Below the pieces are notes generated by a model. That model saw nothing but the letters and a program-made list of their open reading frames with translations. It ran no database searches and was not told where the DNA came from. Made by a program: the position numbers and the translations under genes. Positions 34,930 to 43,495 of a stretch of DNA of 64,000 bases are shown one piece after another. This stretch comes from Streptomyces sp. NBC_00659 (lineage in GTDB: Bacteria > Actinomycetota > Actinomycetes > Streptomycetales > Streptomycetaceae). The stretch is taken from the NCBI RefSeq assembly GCF_036226925.1, contig NZ_CP109031.1:2914001-2978000 (forward strand), written 5' to 3'. Each line of letters begins with the position of its first letter. Positions within the stretch are counted from its first letter, which is position 1.

Positions 34930-35714
34930 GCACTACGTCGTTCTCCGGGGGCGCGGCGGATGCCTGGCTGAGCAGGCTGGGCGGGCTGCGGGATGTCGTA
35001 CGGCAGGAACTGGTGGCCCGGCAGCTCGATGAGCAGATAACCGGGCGTTATCCGGTGGGGCAGCGCCTGCGGGTGCTCGACGTCGGGGCGGGCCAGGGCA
35101 CACAGGCCCTGCGGCTCGCGCGGGCCGGCCACCAGGTGACCGGGCTCGAACGGGACGCCACGATGATGTCGGTGGCCCGTGAGGCGCTGGCCGCCGAGCC
35201 CGAGGGCATCCGGAGCCGGGTGCGCCTCATCGAGGGCGACGGGCACGAGACGGGTGTGCACTTCCTGCCGGGCAGTTTCGACGTGGTGCTGTGCCACGGC
35301 GTCCTGATGTACGCCGAGGAGCCGGACGCCCTGCTGGCCGGGCTGGCGAGGATGCTGGCCCCGGGCGGGCTGCTCTCGCTGCTGGTGCGCAACGCGGACG
35401 CGCTGGCCATGCGGCCCGGGATCGGCGGGGACTGGGCGACGGCGCTGGCCTCGTTCGACACGACCGCGTACACGAACCGGCTCGGTCTCGACGTCCGCGC
35501 CGACCGGCTCGCCACTCTGACCGGCACGCTCGCCGGGATCGGGGCTCCGCTGCACGCCTGGTACGGGGTGCGCGTCTTCACGGACACGGCGGCCGACGGC
35601 GCGCCGGTGCCTCCGGACGCGGAGACGATGCTGGCCGCCGAGGAGCGGGCCGGCCGGACGGACCCCTACCGGCAGGTGGCGGCCCTTCTTCATCTGTGCG
35701 GCGTGCGGGGCTGA
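34926..35714 (+). CDS. SAM-dependent methyltransferase, probable CTG start
   Basis: A 262-residue class I methyltransferase. The SAM-binding glycine motif LDVGAGQGTQAL is at about 52-63, the acidic LERDA after strand 2 follows, and motif post-II FDVVLCHGVLMY comes next. The usual ATG/GTG prediction at 35013 would remove 29 residues. The coding pattern continues upstream to CTG at 34926, which has GGAGAG five to seven bases before it. It overlaps the DUF3043 stop as CTGA, typical of coupled genes. The substrate is unknown; LMYAEEPDAL resembles the CmoM-like methyltransferases. Confidence 0.8.
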   Translation: MSTTSFSGGAADAWLSRLGGLRDVVRQELVARQLDEQITGRYPVGQRLRVLDVGAGQGTQALRLARAGHQVTGLERDATMMSVAREALAAEPEGIRSRVRLIEGDGHETGVHFLPGSFDVVLCHGVLMYAEEPDALLAGLARMLAPGGLLSLLVRNADALAMRPGIGGDWATALASFDTTAYTNRLGLDVRADRLATLTGTLAGIGAPLHAWYGVRVFTDTAADGAPVPPDAETMLAAEERAGRTDPYRQVAALLHLCGVRG

Positions 35715-35835
35715 CCGGCCCCGGTCCGCTGGTCGGCCCCGGTCCGTCGGCCCCGCCCTGGTCCGCTGATCAACCCCGGCCACTGACCGGCCCCGGGCCG
35801 CTGATGTCGCTCGCACGGGTGGCATGGCGGGCGGC

Positions 35836-35862
35836 GGGTTGCCGGGGTGTCCCCGGCAACCC
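35836..35862. terminator. Bidirectional terminator hairpin
   Basis: Perfect 12-base arms gggttgccgggg and ccccggcaaccc with a 3-base loop, between the methyltransferase and a convergent small gene. Confidence 0.8.
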
Positions 35863-35870
35863 CTACCGGC

Positions 35871-36083
35871 CTACTCCGTTTCGGCGTGCAGGCTCATCGG
35901 GCCGTAGATCTGCGTGCTGTCCTCGAAGAGGAACACCTGGTCCGCGCCGCCCGCCACAAGGTCCTTCCACACCTCACCGATCCAGGACTCGGCGTCACCC
36001 TGGGTGGTGAACTCCTCGGGCTGCACCGCGGGTTGGACCTCTGTCCCGTCGGACTTCTCGAACCGCCACGTCCATGCCGCCAT
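35871..36083 (-). CDS. Conserved small hypothetical protein
   Basis: A 70-residue acidic protein, MAAWTWRFEKSDGTEV to YGPMSLHAETE, with GGAGG five bases before the ATG. It has no signal or membrane segment. The WTWRFEK start and DAESWIGEVW core look like the small actinobacterial proteins of this type, whose function is unknown. Convergent with the methyltransferase and divergent from cobU. Confidence 0.75.
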   Translation of the reverse strand: MAAWTWRFEKSDGTEVQPAVQPEEFTTQGDAESWIGEVWKDLVAGGADQVFLFEDSTQIYGPMSLHAETE

Positions 36084-36196
36084 GTACGCCTCCAAGGTGT
36101 GAGCACACTGCACAGCGGAAGCCGGACAAGATCCGTCTTCCGTCCGAAGCCTAGCCGGACGCGCAAGACGTGCGGGGACACGGAAAGATCGGCGGC

Positions 36197-37396
36197 GTGG
36201 AACTGACTCTGCTCGGCACCGGTGCCCCCGCGGGCCTGCCCCGCCCCGACTGTCCCTGCGCTGCCTGCGCGAGCGCGCTCGGCGAGGAGGCGCGGGCGGC
36301 CACCGCGCTGCTCGTGGACGGCACGCTGCTGCTCGACCTCACCCCCGGCGCCGCGTTCGCGGCGGCCCGCGCCGGACACTCGCTGGGCGGCGTACGGCAG
36401 GTACTGCTCTCCCACCCGCACGACGGGCCCGCGATGGAGGTGCCGGCCGGGCTGCCGCAGCCCGGCCGGGTGCCCGACGGACGGGAGTTGGCGCTGATGA
36501 CGGGACATCGGGTGCGGGCGGTGGCGATGGACGCGCCCGGCACGGGATACGCGGTGACCGGCCCGGCCGGACAGCGGCTGCTGTACCTGCCGCCGGGGGC
36601 GGCGCCGGCCGGCCTGGACGAGAACGGCGAGGCGTATCACATGGTGCTCCTGGACGTGGTGGGACGTCCTGACGCCCTGGCGAAGCTGCGCGCGGTCGGC
36701 GCGGTCGACCCGACGACGGACGTGATCGCGGTGCACATCGGCCACGACGTGCCCCCGGGGGCCGAGCTGCGCAGGAGGCTCGCCGCGGCGGGCGCGCGGG
36801 CCGTGCCCGACGGGGCCACGCTCGACGTGGGCGTGTACGAGGACGTGCCCGATGTGCCGCGCAGGACGCTGGTGCTCGGAGGGGCGCGTTCGGGCAAGTC
36901 GGTGGAGGCGGAACGGCGGATGGAGACCTTCGCCGACGTCCTGTACGTCGCCACGGGTGGCACGCGCGGCGGGGACACCGAGTGGGCGCAGCGGGTCGGC
37001 GCCCACCGTGAGCGGCGGCCCGGCTCCTGGCAGACCCTCGAGACGTGCGACCTGGTCCCCCTCCTCGACGAGGACGGCCCGCCGCTGCTCGTCGACTGTC
37101 TCTCGCTGTGGCTGACGGACGCGATGGACTCGGTCGACGCGTGGGACGACGCCGAGTGGTCCGGGGGCGGTGAACGCGCCCTGCGCGCCCGCGTGGAGGA
37201 ACTCGTCGCCGCGGTCCGCCGCACCCGCCGGACGCTTGTGGCCGTCTCGAACGAGGTCGGCTCGGGCATCGTGCCGGCCACGGCCTCCGGTCGCCGCTAC
37301 CGCGACGAACTCGGGCGGCTGAACGCGGCCTTCGCCGGGGAGTGCGAGCACGTGCTGCTGGTGGTGGCGGGGCAGGCCCTGACGCTGCGGGGCTGA
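36197..37396 (+). CDS. cobU: CobU kinase/guanylyltransferase fused to a degenerate PhnP-like metallo-hydrolase domain
   Basis: A 399-residue fusion. The C-terminal half (about 222-399) is adenosylcobinamide kinase / cobinamide-phosphate guanylyltransferase: P-loop GGARSGKS (Lys about 234), YVATGGTRGGD, the LVDCLSLWLTD strand and SNEVGSGIVP. The N-terminal half resembles PhnP-type metallo-beta-lactamase proteins, with ELTLLGTGAPAG and a Cys cluster DCPCAAC. The HxHxDH metal motif is reduced to SHPHDG (residues about 72-77), so hydrolase activity is doubtful. The GTG start follows GGAAAG. Together with CobT and CobS downstream it assembles the cobalamin nucleotide loop. Confidence 0.88.
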   Translation: MELTLLGTGAPAGLPRPDCPCAACASALGEEARAATALLVDGTLLLDLTPGAAFAAARAGHSLGGVRQVLLSHPHDGPAMEVPAGLPQPGRVPDGRELALMTGHRVRAVAMDAPGTGYAVTGPAGQRLLYLPPGAAPAGLDENGEAYHMVLLDVVGRPDALAKLRAVGAVDPTTDVIAVHIGHDVPPGAELRRRLAAAGARAVPDGATLDVGVYEDVPDVPRRTLVLGGARSGKSVEAERRMETFADVLYVATGGTRGGDTEWAQRVGAHRERRPGSWQTLETCDLVPLLDEDGPPLLVDCLSLWLTDAMDSVDAWDDAEWSGGGERALRARVEELVAAVRRTRRTLVAVSNEVGSGIVPATASGRRYRDELGRLNAAFAGECEHVLLVVAGQALTLRG

Positions 37397-37413
37397 CCGC
37401 GGGCGTCGGCGGT

Positions 37414-38481
37414 TCAGGCCTCCTTGCGGGCGACGACGCGGTACGCGTTCGAGAAGCGGGTGCGGCGCAGCAGGGGGGCCGACAGCCGGTCCAGCGCGGC
37501 GGCGGAGGCGAGGAGCGGGAGGGACGCCCGGCTCAGGGCCCGGCGCGCGGTGCGCTGGAAGGGGGTCGGCGGTGCCGGGCGCCAGGGGGCGTCGGGGCCG
37601 GGGAGGGCACGCCCGAGCGCCAGGGCGAGAGCCGCCGAGAGGTCGTGGGGGATGTGCGGTTCGCGCCGGTCCGTGGCGACGACCACACAGCCCAGGGACT
37701 CGAGTTCGCCGAGCAGGTTGGGCAGCGGCATGAGGTGCAGATGGCGCGGCTGGCCGTACGCCGGCCACCACTTGCCGAGCAGCGCGCCGAACGCGCAGTC
37801 GGGGTCGGGCACTTCGACCAGAAGGTGTCCGCCGGGTCTCAACACCGCGAGCGCGGCGCGCAGTTCCTGGCGCGGTTCGGGCGTGTGCTCCAGGTGGTGG
37901 AACATGCTCACGACGTCGTAGCGGGCGCGCAGCCGCTCCGCGATCCGCGGGTCGGTGAGCCGTCCGACGTGCGCCTCCTCCACCCGTCCCGCGGCCCGCG
38001 CCTTCTCGACGCGCCGTGTCGGGTCGAGGCCGTCGAAGGACGTGTACGGGTGGATCTCCTTGGCCGCCGCCGGGAAGTGTCCGTGCCCGGTGCCGATGTC
38101 GAGCCAGCTCTCCGGTTCCGCGAAGGGCAGCAGGGCGCGGGCTGCCGCGAGGTGGTGTCCGGTGCCGCCGCGGGCACGGAGCAGCCGTTCGGCGAGGCCG
38201 TCGTGGGTGTCCTCGCGGGGGTCCCTCCGGTAGAAGGCCAGCCCCTCGGGGGTGAGCCGGGGGTTCTGGAAGGCGTGGGCGCAGTCCCCGCACACGTCGA
38301 CGGCGAACGTTCCCGGCTTGCGCTGCCGCAGATCCGGTGTGCGCAGCCGGGTGCGCAGGCGCTTCGAACCGCACCACGGGCAGTCGGCGCGGCGCGGTTC
38401 GTGGAACCGGGCGGTGCCCCGGGCGAGTTCGGCCGCGTAGGCGGCACGGCGTTCGGCGATCGGCTGGGGGGTGGGGGGCAT
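37414..38481 (-). CDS. Class I methyltransferase with N-terminal zinc-finger
   Basis: A 355-residue protein. An N-terminal four-Cys zinc knuckle (CPWCGS at about 35, CGDCAH at about 65) precedes a SAM-binding domain. That domain has the glycine motif LDIGTGHGHF and FHHLEHTPEP, the pattern of the Methyltransf_23-like enzymes that modify sugars in polysaccharide and antibiotic pathways. AGGAG lies five bases before the ATG. It stands between cobU (convergent) and cobT (divergent) but has no obvious link to cobalamin. Confidence 0.85.
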   Translation of the reverse strand: MPPTPQPIAERRAAYAAELARGTARFHEPRRADCPWCGSKRLRTRLRTPDLRQRKPGTFAVDVCGDCAHAFQNPRLTPEGLAFYRRDPREDTHDGLAERLLRARGGTGHHLAAARALLPFAEPESWLDIGTGHGHFPAAAKEIHPYTSFDGLDPTRRVEKARAAGRVEEAHVGRLTDPRIAERLRARYDVVSMFHHLEHTPEPRQELRAALAVLRPGGHLLVEVPDPDCAFGALLGKWWPAYGQPRHLHLMPLPNLLGELESLGCVVVATDRREPHIPHDLSAALALALGRALPGPDAPWRPAPPTPFQRTARRALSRASLPLLASAAALDRLSAPLLRRTRFSNAYRVVARKEA

Positions 38482-38603
38482 GGACGCTCCTGTCGGGGAC
38501 GAGCCGTACGACAATCCGATACAAACGGTACGTATGCGATGGCGATCCGGAGCGCAACGACGTGGCGCGGACACGTTCGATCAGTGCCGGTACTGTTCGG
38601 CGA

Positions 38604-39776
38604 ATGAGCTCGCTTAATCTCGACGACTTCACCGATCTGATCGAGCGTCCCGACGGAGGCGTCCGCCGGGACGCCGAGGCGCACCGGGAGCGCCGGAACG
38701 TGCCGCCCGGGGCACTGGGCCGCCTCGACGACCTGGGTGAATGGCTGGCGGCGGCGCAGTCCGCGGTGCCGGTACGGCCGATCGAGCACCCGCGCGCCCT
38801 GCTGTTCGCGGGCGACCACGGGATCGCGGCCCTCGGCGTGTCGGCGCGCCCCGCGGGCGGGGCGGGCCGACTGGTGCGGGCGGTCCTGGAGGGCGCGAGC
38901 CCCGCGTCGGTGCTGGCCCGCAGGCTCGGTGTGCCGGTGCGGGTGATCGACATGTCGCTGGAGGCCGACCCCGAGGGGCTGCCCGGCGAGGTCGTACGGC
39001 ACCGGGTCCGGCGCGGTTCGGGGCGGATCGACGTCGAGGACGCGATGACCCTGGAGGAGGCGGAGGCCGCGTTCCGGGCCGGGGTCGCCATCGCGGACGA
39101 GGAGGCGGACTCCGGTACGGATCTGGTGGTGCTCGGCGACATCAGCGTGGGCGGGACCACGGCTGCGGCCGTCCTGATCGCGGCGCTGTGCGGGACCGAC
39201 GCGTCCGTCGTGACCGGGCGGGGCGGACAGGCCATCGACGACCTCGCGTGGATGCGCAAGTGCGCCGCGGTGCGCGACGCGCTGCGGCGGGCGCGGCCCG
39301 TGCTCGGGGACCAGCTCCAGCTCCTGGCGACGGTGGGCGGGCCCGACCTGGCGGCGATGACCGGGTTCCTGCTCCAGAGCGCGGCACGGAAGATGCCGGT
39401 GATCCTCGACGGTGTGGTGTCGGCGGCGTGCGCGCTGGTCGGCCAGCGGGTCGCCTTCCGTGCGCCGGACTGGTGGCTCGCCGGGCAGCGCAGCGGGGAG
39501 CCGGCCCAGGCGAAGGCGCTGGACCGGATGGCTCTCGAGCCGCTGCTCGACCACGGGGTGACGGTGGGTGAGGGGGCGGGCGCGCTGCTCGCCCTGCCGC
39601 TGGTCCAGGCTGCGGCGAGCCTCGCGGCGGAGCTTCCGGAGGCCTCTGTTCCGGCGACGGAGGAATCCCTGGAGGAGCCCTCCAAGCCCGAGTCCGAGTC
39701 CGACTCCGGCCCCGCGTCCGACTCCGGCCCCGCGTCCGGCTCCGAGCCCGATTCGAGCGCCGGCTCCGACGCGTAG
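38604..39776 (+). CDS. cobT: Nicotinate-nucleotide--dimethylbenzimidazole phosphoribosyltransferase
   Basis: A 390-residue enzyme that activates the lower-ligand base of cobalamin as alpha-ribazole phosphate. The family segments are clear: VPPGALGRLDDLGEW, FAGDHGIAALGVSA, VLGDISVGGTTAAA, MTGFLLQSAARKMPVILDG, and the catalytic Glu in VGEGAGAL. The normal enzyme ends near residue 350. Here an acidic Ser/Glu/Pro/Gly tail of about 40 residues (ESESDSGPASDSGPASG) is added. The ATG giving MSSLNLDDF is preferred; the frame runs open far upstream only by base composition. Confidence 0.93.
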   Translation: MSSLNLDDFTDLIERPDGGVRRDAEAHRERRNVPPGALGRLDDLGEWLAAAQSAVPVRPIEHPRALLFAGDHGIAALGVSARPAGGAGRLVRAVLEGASPASVLARRLGVPVRVIDMSLEADPEGLPGEVVRHRVRRGSGRIDVEDAMTLEEAEAAFRAGVAIADEEADSGTDLVVLGDISVGGTTAAAVLIAALCGTDASVVTGRGGQAIDDLAWMRKCAAVRDALRRARPVLGDQLQLLATVGGPDLAAMTGFLLQSAARKMPVILDGVVSAACALVGQRVAFRAPDWWLAGQRSGEPAQAKALDRMALEPLLDHGVTVGEGAGALLALPLVQAAASLAAELPEASVPATEESLEEPSKPESESDSGPASDSGPASGSEPDSSAGSDA

Positions 39777-40174
39777 CACCGGCCCAGGTCCCGAGCCGGA
39801 GCCCGAACCCGGGCCCGGCTCCGACGCGTTGCCCTGGCCAGGTCCCGGCCGGAGTCGGGCCCAGGCCGGGTTCCGGGTCCGGTCGGGCGGCGTCACCACC
39901 ATCTTCTTTCGCCCCCTCCGCCCCTGCCCATCCCGTACCTGGGGCTCCGCCCCAGACCCCGCTCCTCAAACGCCGGAGGGGCTGGATCCTGCCCCGCACC
40001 CGAAAGAGGCGGGCCGGAACGGCTGGATTCTTCCCGCGGCCGAGAAGCGGGCCGGAGAGGCTGGATCGGCTCGGCCGGAGCTGGGCTTTCCCCGGCGGGG
40101 GCTGAATTTCACGTAGCCGCGGTCGGACCGGACCTCCCTCGTGGTGACCGTTATGCGCCATATCATCCCGCTCT
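39777..40174. repeat. Intergenic repeat-rich region after cobT
   Basis: About 400 bases without a gene. Just after the cobT stop, a stretch around the stop (ccggctccgacgcg...caggtcccg) is duplicated. At 39940-39954 there is a short hairpin (tggggc-tcc-gcccca). From 39972 to 40085 the unit gccggaNNggctggat recurs three to four times. The pair of hairpin plus CTCAAACGCCGGAGGGGCTGG is, from memory, a widely scattered intergenic element of Streptomyces genomes. Its function is not known. Confidence 0.6.
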
Positions 40175-41983
40175 ATGGGAGATGCCCGGATTGCCGTTGC
40201 CGTTGCCGTCGAGCAGGAGCGGGCTTCGGGCCGCCGGAGTGATGGGGACCGGCGGTCCACGGCTGCCTCCCGGCGGTCCGCCGCGTTCGCCGTGTGGTAC
40301 CTGCGCGCGGTCACGTTCATCAACTTTCTGAGCGCCGCCTGGGTGTCGCTCGGGCAGGACGTCCGACGGCACAACACCGAGAACTACTTCACGCCGTATC
40401 TGCTGACCGCGGGCTTCGCCTCCGGTGTGTTCACGATGTTCCTGGCCATCACGATGCGGCGGCGCAAGCGGGCCGCGTGGATCCTCAACTCGGTGCTCAG
40501 CGGGCTGTTCCTGCTGCTGTTCGGCATCGCGATGGCGTTCCCGGAGATCCGCCAGTACGCGCAGAACTGGGTCTCGCTCGCGCTGACCGCGGCCTTCGTG
40601 GGCTCCCTGGCCGTCGGCCGCCGGGAGTTCTACGCCAAGGGCGACCGGTCGAACCCGAAGCTGGCCGCGGCCGTCGCGCTCGGGGGACTCCTGGTCACCT
40701 CGCTGCTCGCCGCGCTGCTGGTCACCGTCACCAACGACGCGCACGACGCGCACCGTTCGACCTTCCTGGACCGCTGGCGCTACGGCACCCTGCGGCTCGT
40801 CTCGGTCGCCGCCGACGACTCCCACTACCCGAGGATCTCGACACCGAACTGGGCCGACGTCACCGTCAACGTGCTCAGCACCCTGCTGGTGCTCGCCGTG
40901 CTCTACGCGGCCTTCCGCTCCTGGCGCGCCGTCGACCCGCTCACCGAGGACGACGAGAAGCGGCTGCGGGAACTCCTCGACCGCAACGGGGACCGCGACT
41001 CACTGGGCTATTTCGCGCTGCGCCGGGAGAAGAGCGTGGTCTGGTCGCCCACCGGCAAGGCGGCGGTGGCGTACCGGGTGGTGGGCGGGGTCTCCCTGGC
41101 GAGCGGCGACCCCATCGGCGACCCGGAGGCCTGGCCCGGAGCCATCGAGCCCTGGCTCGCCGAGGCCCGGGAGCACGGCTGGATCCCGGCGGTGATGGGC
41201 GCGAGCGAGGAAGCCGGCACCGTCTACTCCCGGCATGGACTCGACGCCTTGGAGCTGGGCGACGAAGCCCTCGTCGAGACGGCCGAGTTCACCCTCGAAG
41301 GACGGGCCATGCGGACCGTCCGGCAGGCTTACAACCGGGTGAAGCGGGCCGGGTACCGGGTGCGCATCCGGCGGCACGAGGACATCCCGGCCGCCGAGAT
41401 GGCGTATCTGCTCCAGCGCGCGGACGACTGGCGCGACGGCGCGACCGAGCGCGGTTTCAGCATGGCGCTGGGCCGGCTCGGCGACCCCGAGGACGGGCGC
41501 TGCGTGATGCTCGAATGCACGGACGCCGAGGGCTGCTTGCGGGCGGTGCTGTCCTTCGTGCCCTGGGGCCCCGGCGGGCTCTCCCTCGACCTGATGCGGC
41601 GCGACCGCGACGCGGAGAACGGGCTGATGGAGTTCATGGTGATCGAACTCCTGCGGCGCGCCCGGGAGATCGGGATCACCCAGGTCTCGCTCAACTTCGC
41701 CATGTTCCGTTCGGTCTTCGAGCGGGGGGCACGTCTCGGCGCGGGCCCCGTGCTGCGGCTGTGGCGCTCGCTGCTCAGCTTCTTCTCCCGCTGGTGGCAG
41801 ATCGAGTCGCTGTACCGGGCCAACGCCAAGTACCGGCCGATCTGGGAGCCGCGGTTCCTGCTCTTCGAGAAGAGCGCGGACCTGCTGCGCATCGGGGTCG
41901 CGTCCGCGCGCGCCGAGGGGTTCCTGGAGGCACCGGGCCTGCCGAAGTGGCTGCACCGCAAGCACCTGGAGTCGCACAGATGA
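40175..41983 (+). CDS. Lysyl-phosphatidylglycerol-synthase-like membrane protein (DUF2156)
   Basis: A 602-residue protein with about six hydrophobic helices in the first 260 residues. The C-terminal DUF2156/LPG_synthase_C domain, a double GNAT fold, contains KSVVWSPTGKAAVAYRVVGG, DPIGDP, MRTVRQAYNRVKRAGYRV and the end motif YRANAKYRPIWEPRF. It should transfer an amino acid from aminoacyl-tRNA to phosphatidylglycerol on the inner leaflet, lowering surface charge and sensitivity to cationic peptides. Unlike mycobacterial LysX it carries no lysyl-tRNA synthetase part. It shares a strand with the rhomboid-like gene 43 bases downstream. Confidence 0.87.
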   Translation: MGDARIAVAVAVEQERASGRRSDGDRRSTAASRRSAAFAVWYLRAVTFINFLSAAWVSLGQDVRRHNTENYFTPYLLTAGFASGVFTMFLAITMRRRKRAAWILNSVLSGLFLLLFGIAMAFPEIRQYAQNWVSLALTAAFVGSLAVGRREFYAKGDRSNPKLAAAVALGGLLVTSLLAALLVTVTNDAHDAHRSTFLDRWRYGTLRLVSVAADDSHYPRISTPNWADVTVNVLSTLLVLAVLYAAFRSWRAVDPLTEDDEKRLRELLDRNGDRDSLGYFALRREKSVVWSPTGKAAVAYRVVGGVSLASGDPIGDPEAWPGAIEPWLAEAREHGWIPAVMGASEEAGTVYSRHGLDALELGDEALVETAEFTLEGRAMRTVRQAYNRVKRAGYRVRIRRHEDIPAAEMAYLLQRADDWRDGATERGFSMALGRLGDPEDGRCVMLECTDAEGCLRAVLSFVPWGPGGLSLDLMRRDRDAENGLMEFMVIELLRRAREIGITQVSLNFAMFRSVFERGARLGAGPVLRLWRSLLSFFSRWWQIESLYRANAKYRPIWEPRFLLFEKSADLLRIGVASARAEGFLEAPGLPKWLHRKHLESHR

Positions 41984-42026
41984 GACCGGCGCGGACCCGC
42001 GGGGGGAGAGCCGTGGGGACGACCGG

Positions 42027-42731
42027 ATGAGCGCACCCGCCCACTGGGCCCGCGCCGAGTGGGGTCTGCTGTACGCGACCGTGCGCCGGGCGCTGCGGGC
42101 GAGGGGGTGGCGGGCGGTCCCGATGACCCTCGGCGCGGTGTGCCTGACGGCCGTCCTCCAGGTCGTCCAGAACCAGTCCTGGGGCTACCGGCTGGTGCAG
42201 GACACGGGTGCCGTCCGGGCCGGGGACCCGCTGTGGCTCGCCCTGGTCCGCACCCCGCTCTCCCTGTTCGTGCCGGCGCTGGATCTGCCCGTGTGGGGCG
42301 CGCTGGCACAGATCCTGGTCGTCTTCGGGATCGCCGAGATCTGTCTGGGCTGGTGGCGCACCCTTGTCGTCGCGTACGTCGCCACGCTGGCCGGGACGCT
42401 GTACGCCCGTGCCGGCATCGCGCTCGGCCCGCACCGTCCGCTGCTGGGGCTGCCCGGGGCGGACGCGCTGGTCGTCGACACCGGTCCGTCGGCGGCGGTG
42501 GTGGGCCTCGCCGTGTTCCTGTGCTGGCGCTACCGGGCGTACGCGACGGCGGGGATCGTGATCGGGGCCATGGCGGCCGAGGTGATCGTCAAGGACAACC
42601 TGGCGGGCAAGGAACACCTGGCGGCGATCGCCGCGGTGCTGGTGGTGTGCTGTCTCTCCGCCGCGCGTCACCGCTGTTCGGGCAGGGAGCGGGCGGCGGC
42701 CGGGTCGGGTTTGCCGCCGATCCATTCCTGA
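42027..42731 (+). CDS. Rhomboid-like membrane protein
   Basis: A 234-residue polytopic protein with about six helices. A Ser in VVDTGPSAAVVG (about residue 155) and a His in GKEHLAAIAA (about residue 197) lie in successive helices at the spacing expected for the Ser-His dyad of bacterial rhomboid-like proteins. This makes it a possible second intramembrane protease in the window. It follows the LPG-synthase-like gene by 43 bases. Its 3' end overlaps the convergent gene by 64 bases. Confidence 0.72.
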   Translation: MSAPAHWARAEWGLLYATVRRALRARGWRAVPMTLGAVCLTAVLQVVQNQSWGYRLVQDTGAVRAGDPLWLALVRTPLSLFVPALDLPVWGALAQILVVFGIAEICLGWWRTLVVAYVATLAGTLYARAGIALGPHRPLLGLPGADALVVDTGPSAAVVGLAVFLCWRYRAYATAGIVIGAMAAEVIVKDNLAGKEHLAAIAAVLVVCCLSAARHRCSGRERAAAGSGLPPIHS

Positions 42732-43435
42732 ACCCTGCGGGCGGGACCCGCCCAGCGGCGGTCGTGCCGGTAGGCGCGCAGCCGTGCCCGGGCCCGGGTT
42801 CGCGGCCGGTTCCGGTAGAAGCGCTTGGCCCACGGCGACGCGGGCTTGGCCAGCCGGACGGCGCCGATGAGGGCGATGAAGGGGACGATCACCCCGAAGA
42901 TCGCCGTGCGGGCCTTGCCCTTGCTCAGGGTGAGCAGCGCGAAGAAGAAGTTCAGGGCGATGGTCACGATCGCGCCGGCGCGGTTCTGCGCCTCCTGGTC
43001 GCTGAGGTCGTTGACGCCGAGCGGCGAGAAGCCGCTGAGCATCAGGCCGACGAGGGCGGCCGTGAGCACCACGACCTCGACGCTCTTGCGCCCGTCCTCG
43101 GTCCAGTAGACGTCGTCGAGATGCAGGATCAGCGCGAACTCGTCGAGCACGAGGCCGGTTCCGATGCCGAACACCACGGCACTCACGCAGGGCCAGAATC
43201 CGTACCGGCTGCCGGCGACGGCGCCGAAGCCTCCGATCACCGTGAGCACGACACCGGGAACCACGTGGTGGATGTGCAGATCACCGGCCTTGACGTTGCC
43301 GAAGGGTCCCTTGCCGGCCCGGATCATCCGCACGATGGCGCGCGTGACCGCGAAGGTCACGACGAACGAGGCCAGCGCCAGGAACAGGGGGAGCTTCCCG
43401 GGCTCGACGATGTTCCGATGCAACCAATGACCCAT
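42668..43435 (-). CDS. Integral membrane protein of unknown function
   Basis: A 255-residue protein with about six to seven hydrophobic helices between residues 15 and 195, a DLHIHHVVPG histidine cluster at about 53-62, an acidic LILHLDDVYW stretch, and a strongly basic C-terminal tail (FYRNRPRTRARARLRAYRHDR). The histidine and acidic residues next to helices could bind metal, but no family is recognised. The last 64 bases overlap the convergent rhomboid-like gene. Divergent from cobS. Confidence 0.75.
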   Translation of the reverse strand: MGHWLHRNIVEPGKLPLFLALASFVVTFAVTRAIVRMIRAGKGPFGNVKAGDLHIHHVVPGVVLTVIGGFGAVAGSRYGFWPCVSAVVFGIGTGLVLDEFALILHLDDVYWTEDGRKSVEVVVLTAALVGLMLSGFSPLGVNDLSDQEAQNRAGAIVTIALNFFFALLTLSKGKARTAIFGVIVPFIALIGAVRLAKPASPWAKRFYRNRPRTRARARLRAYRHDRRWAGPARRVQEWIGGKPDPAAARSLPEQR

Positions 43436-43495
43436 ATGCGAACTTTATCCACAGCCGCCGTATCCGCCCTCCGGGCGTCCGGGTAGCCTGCGCCG

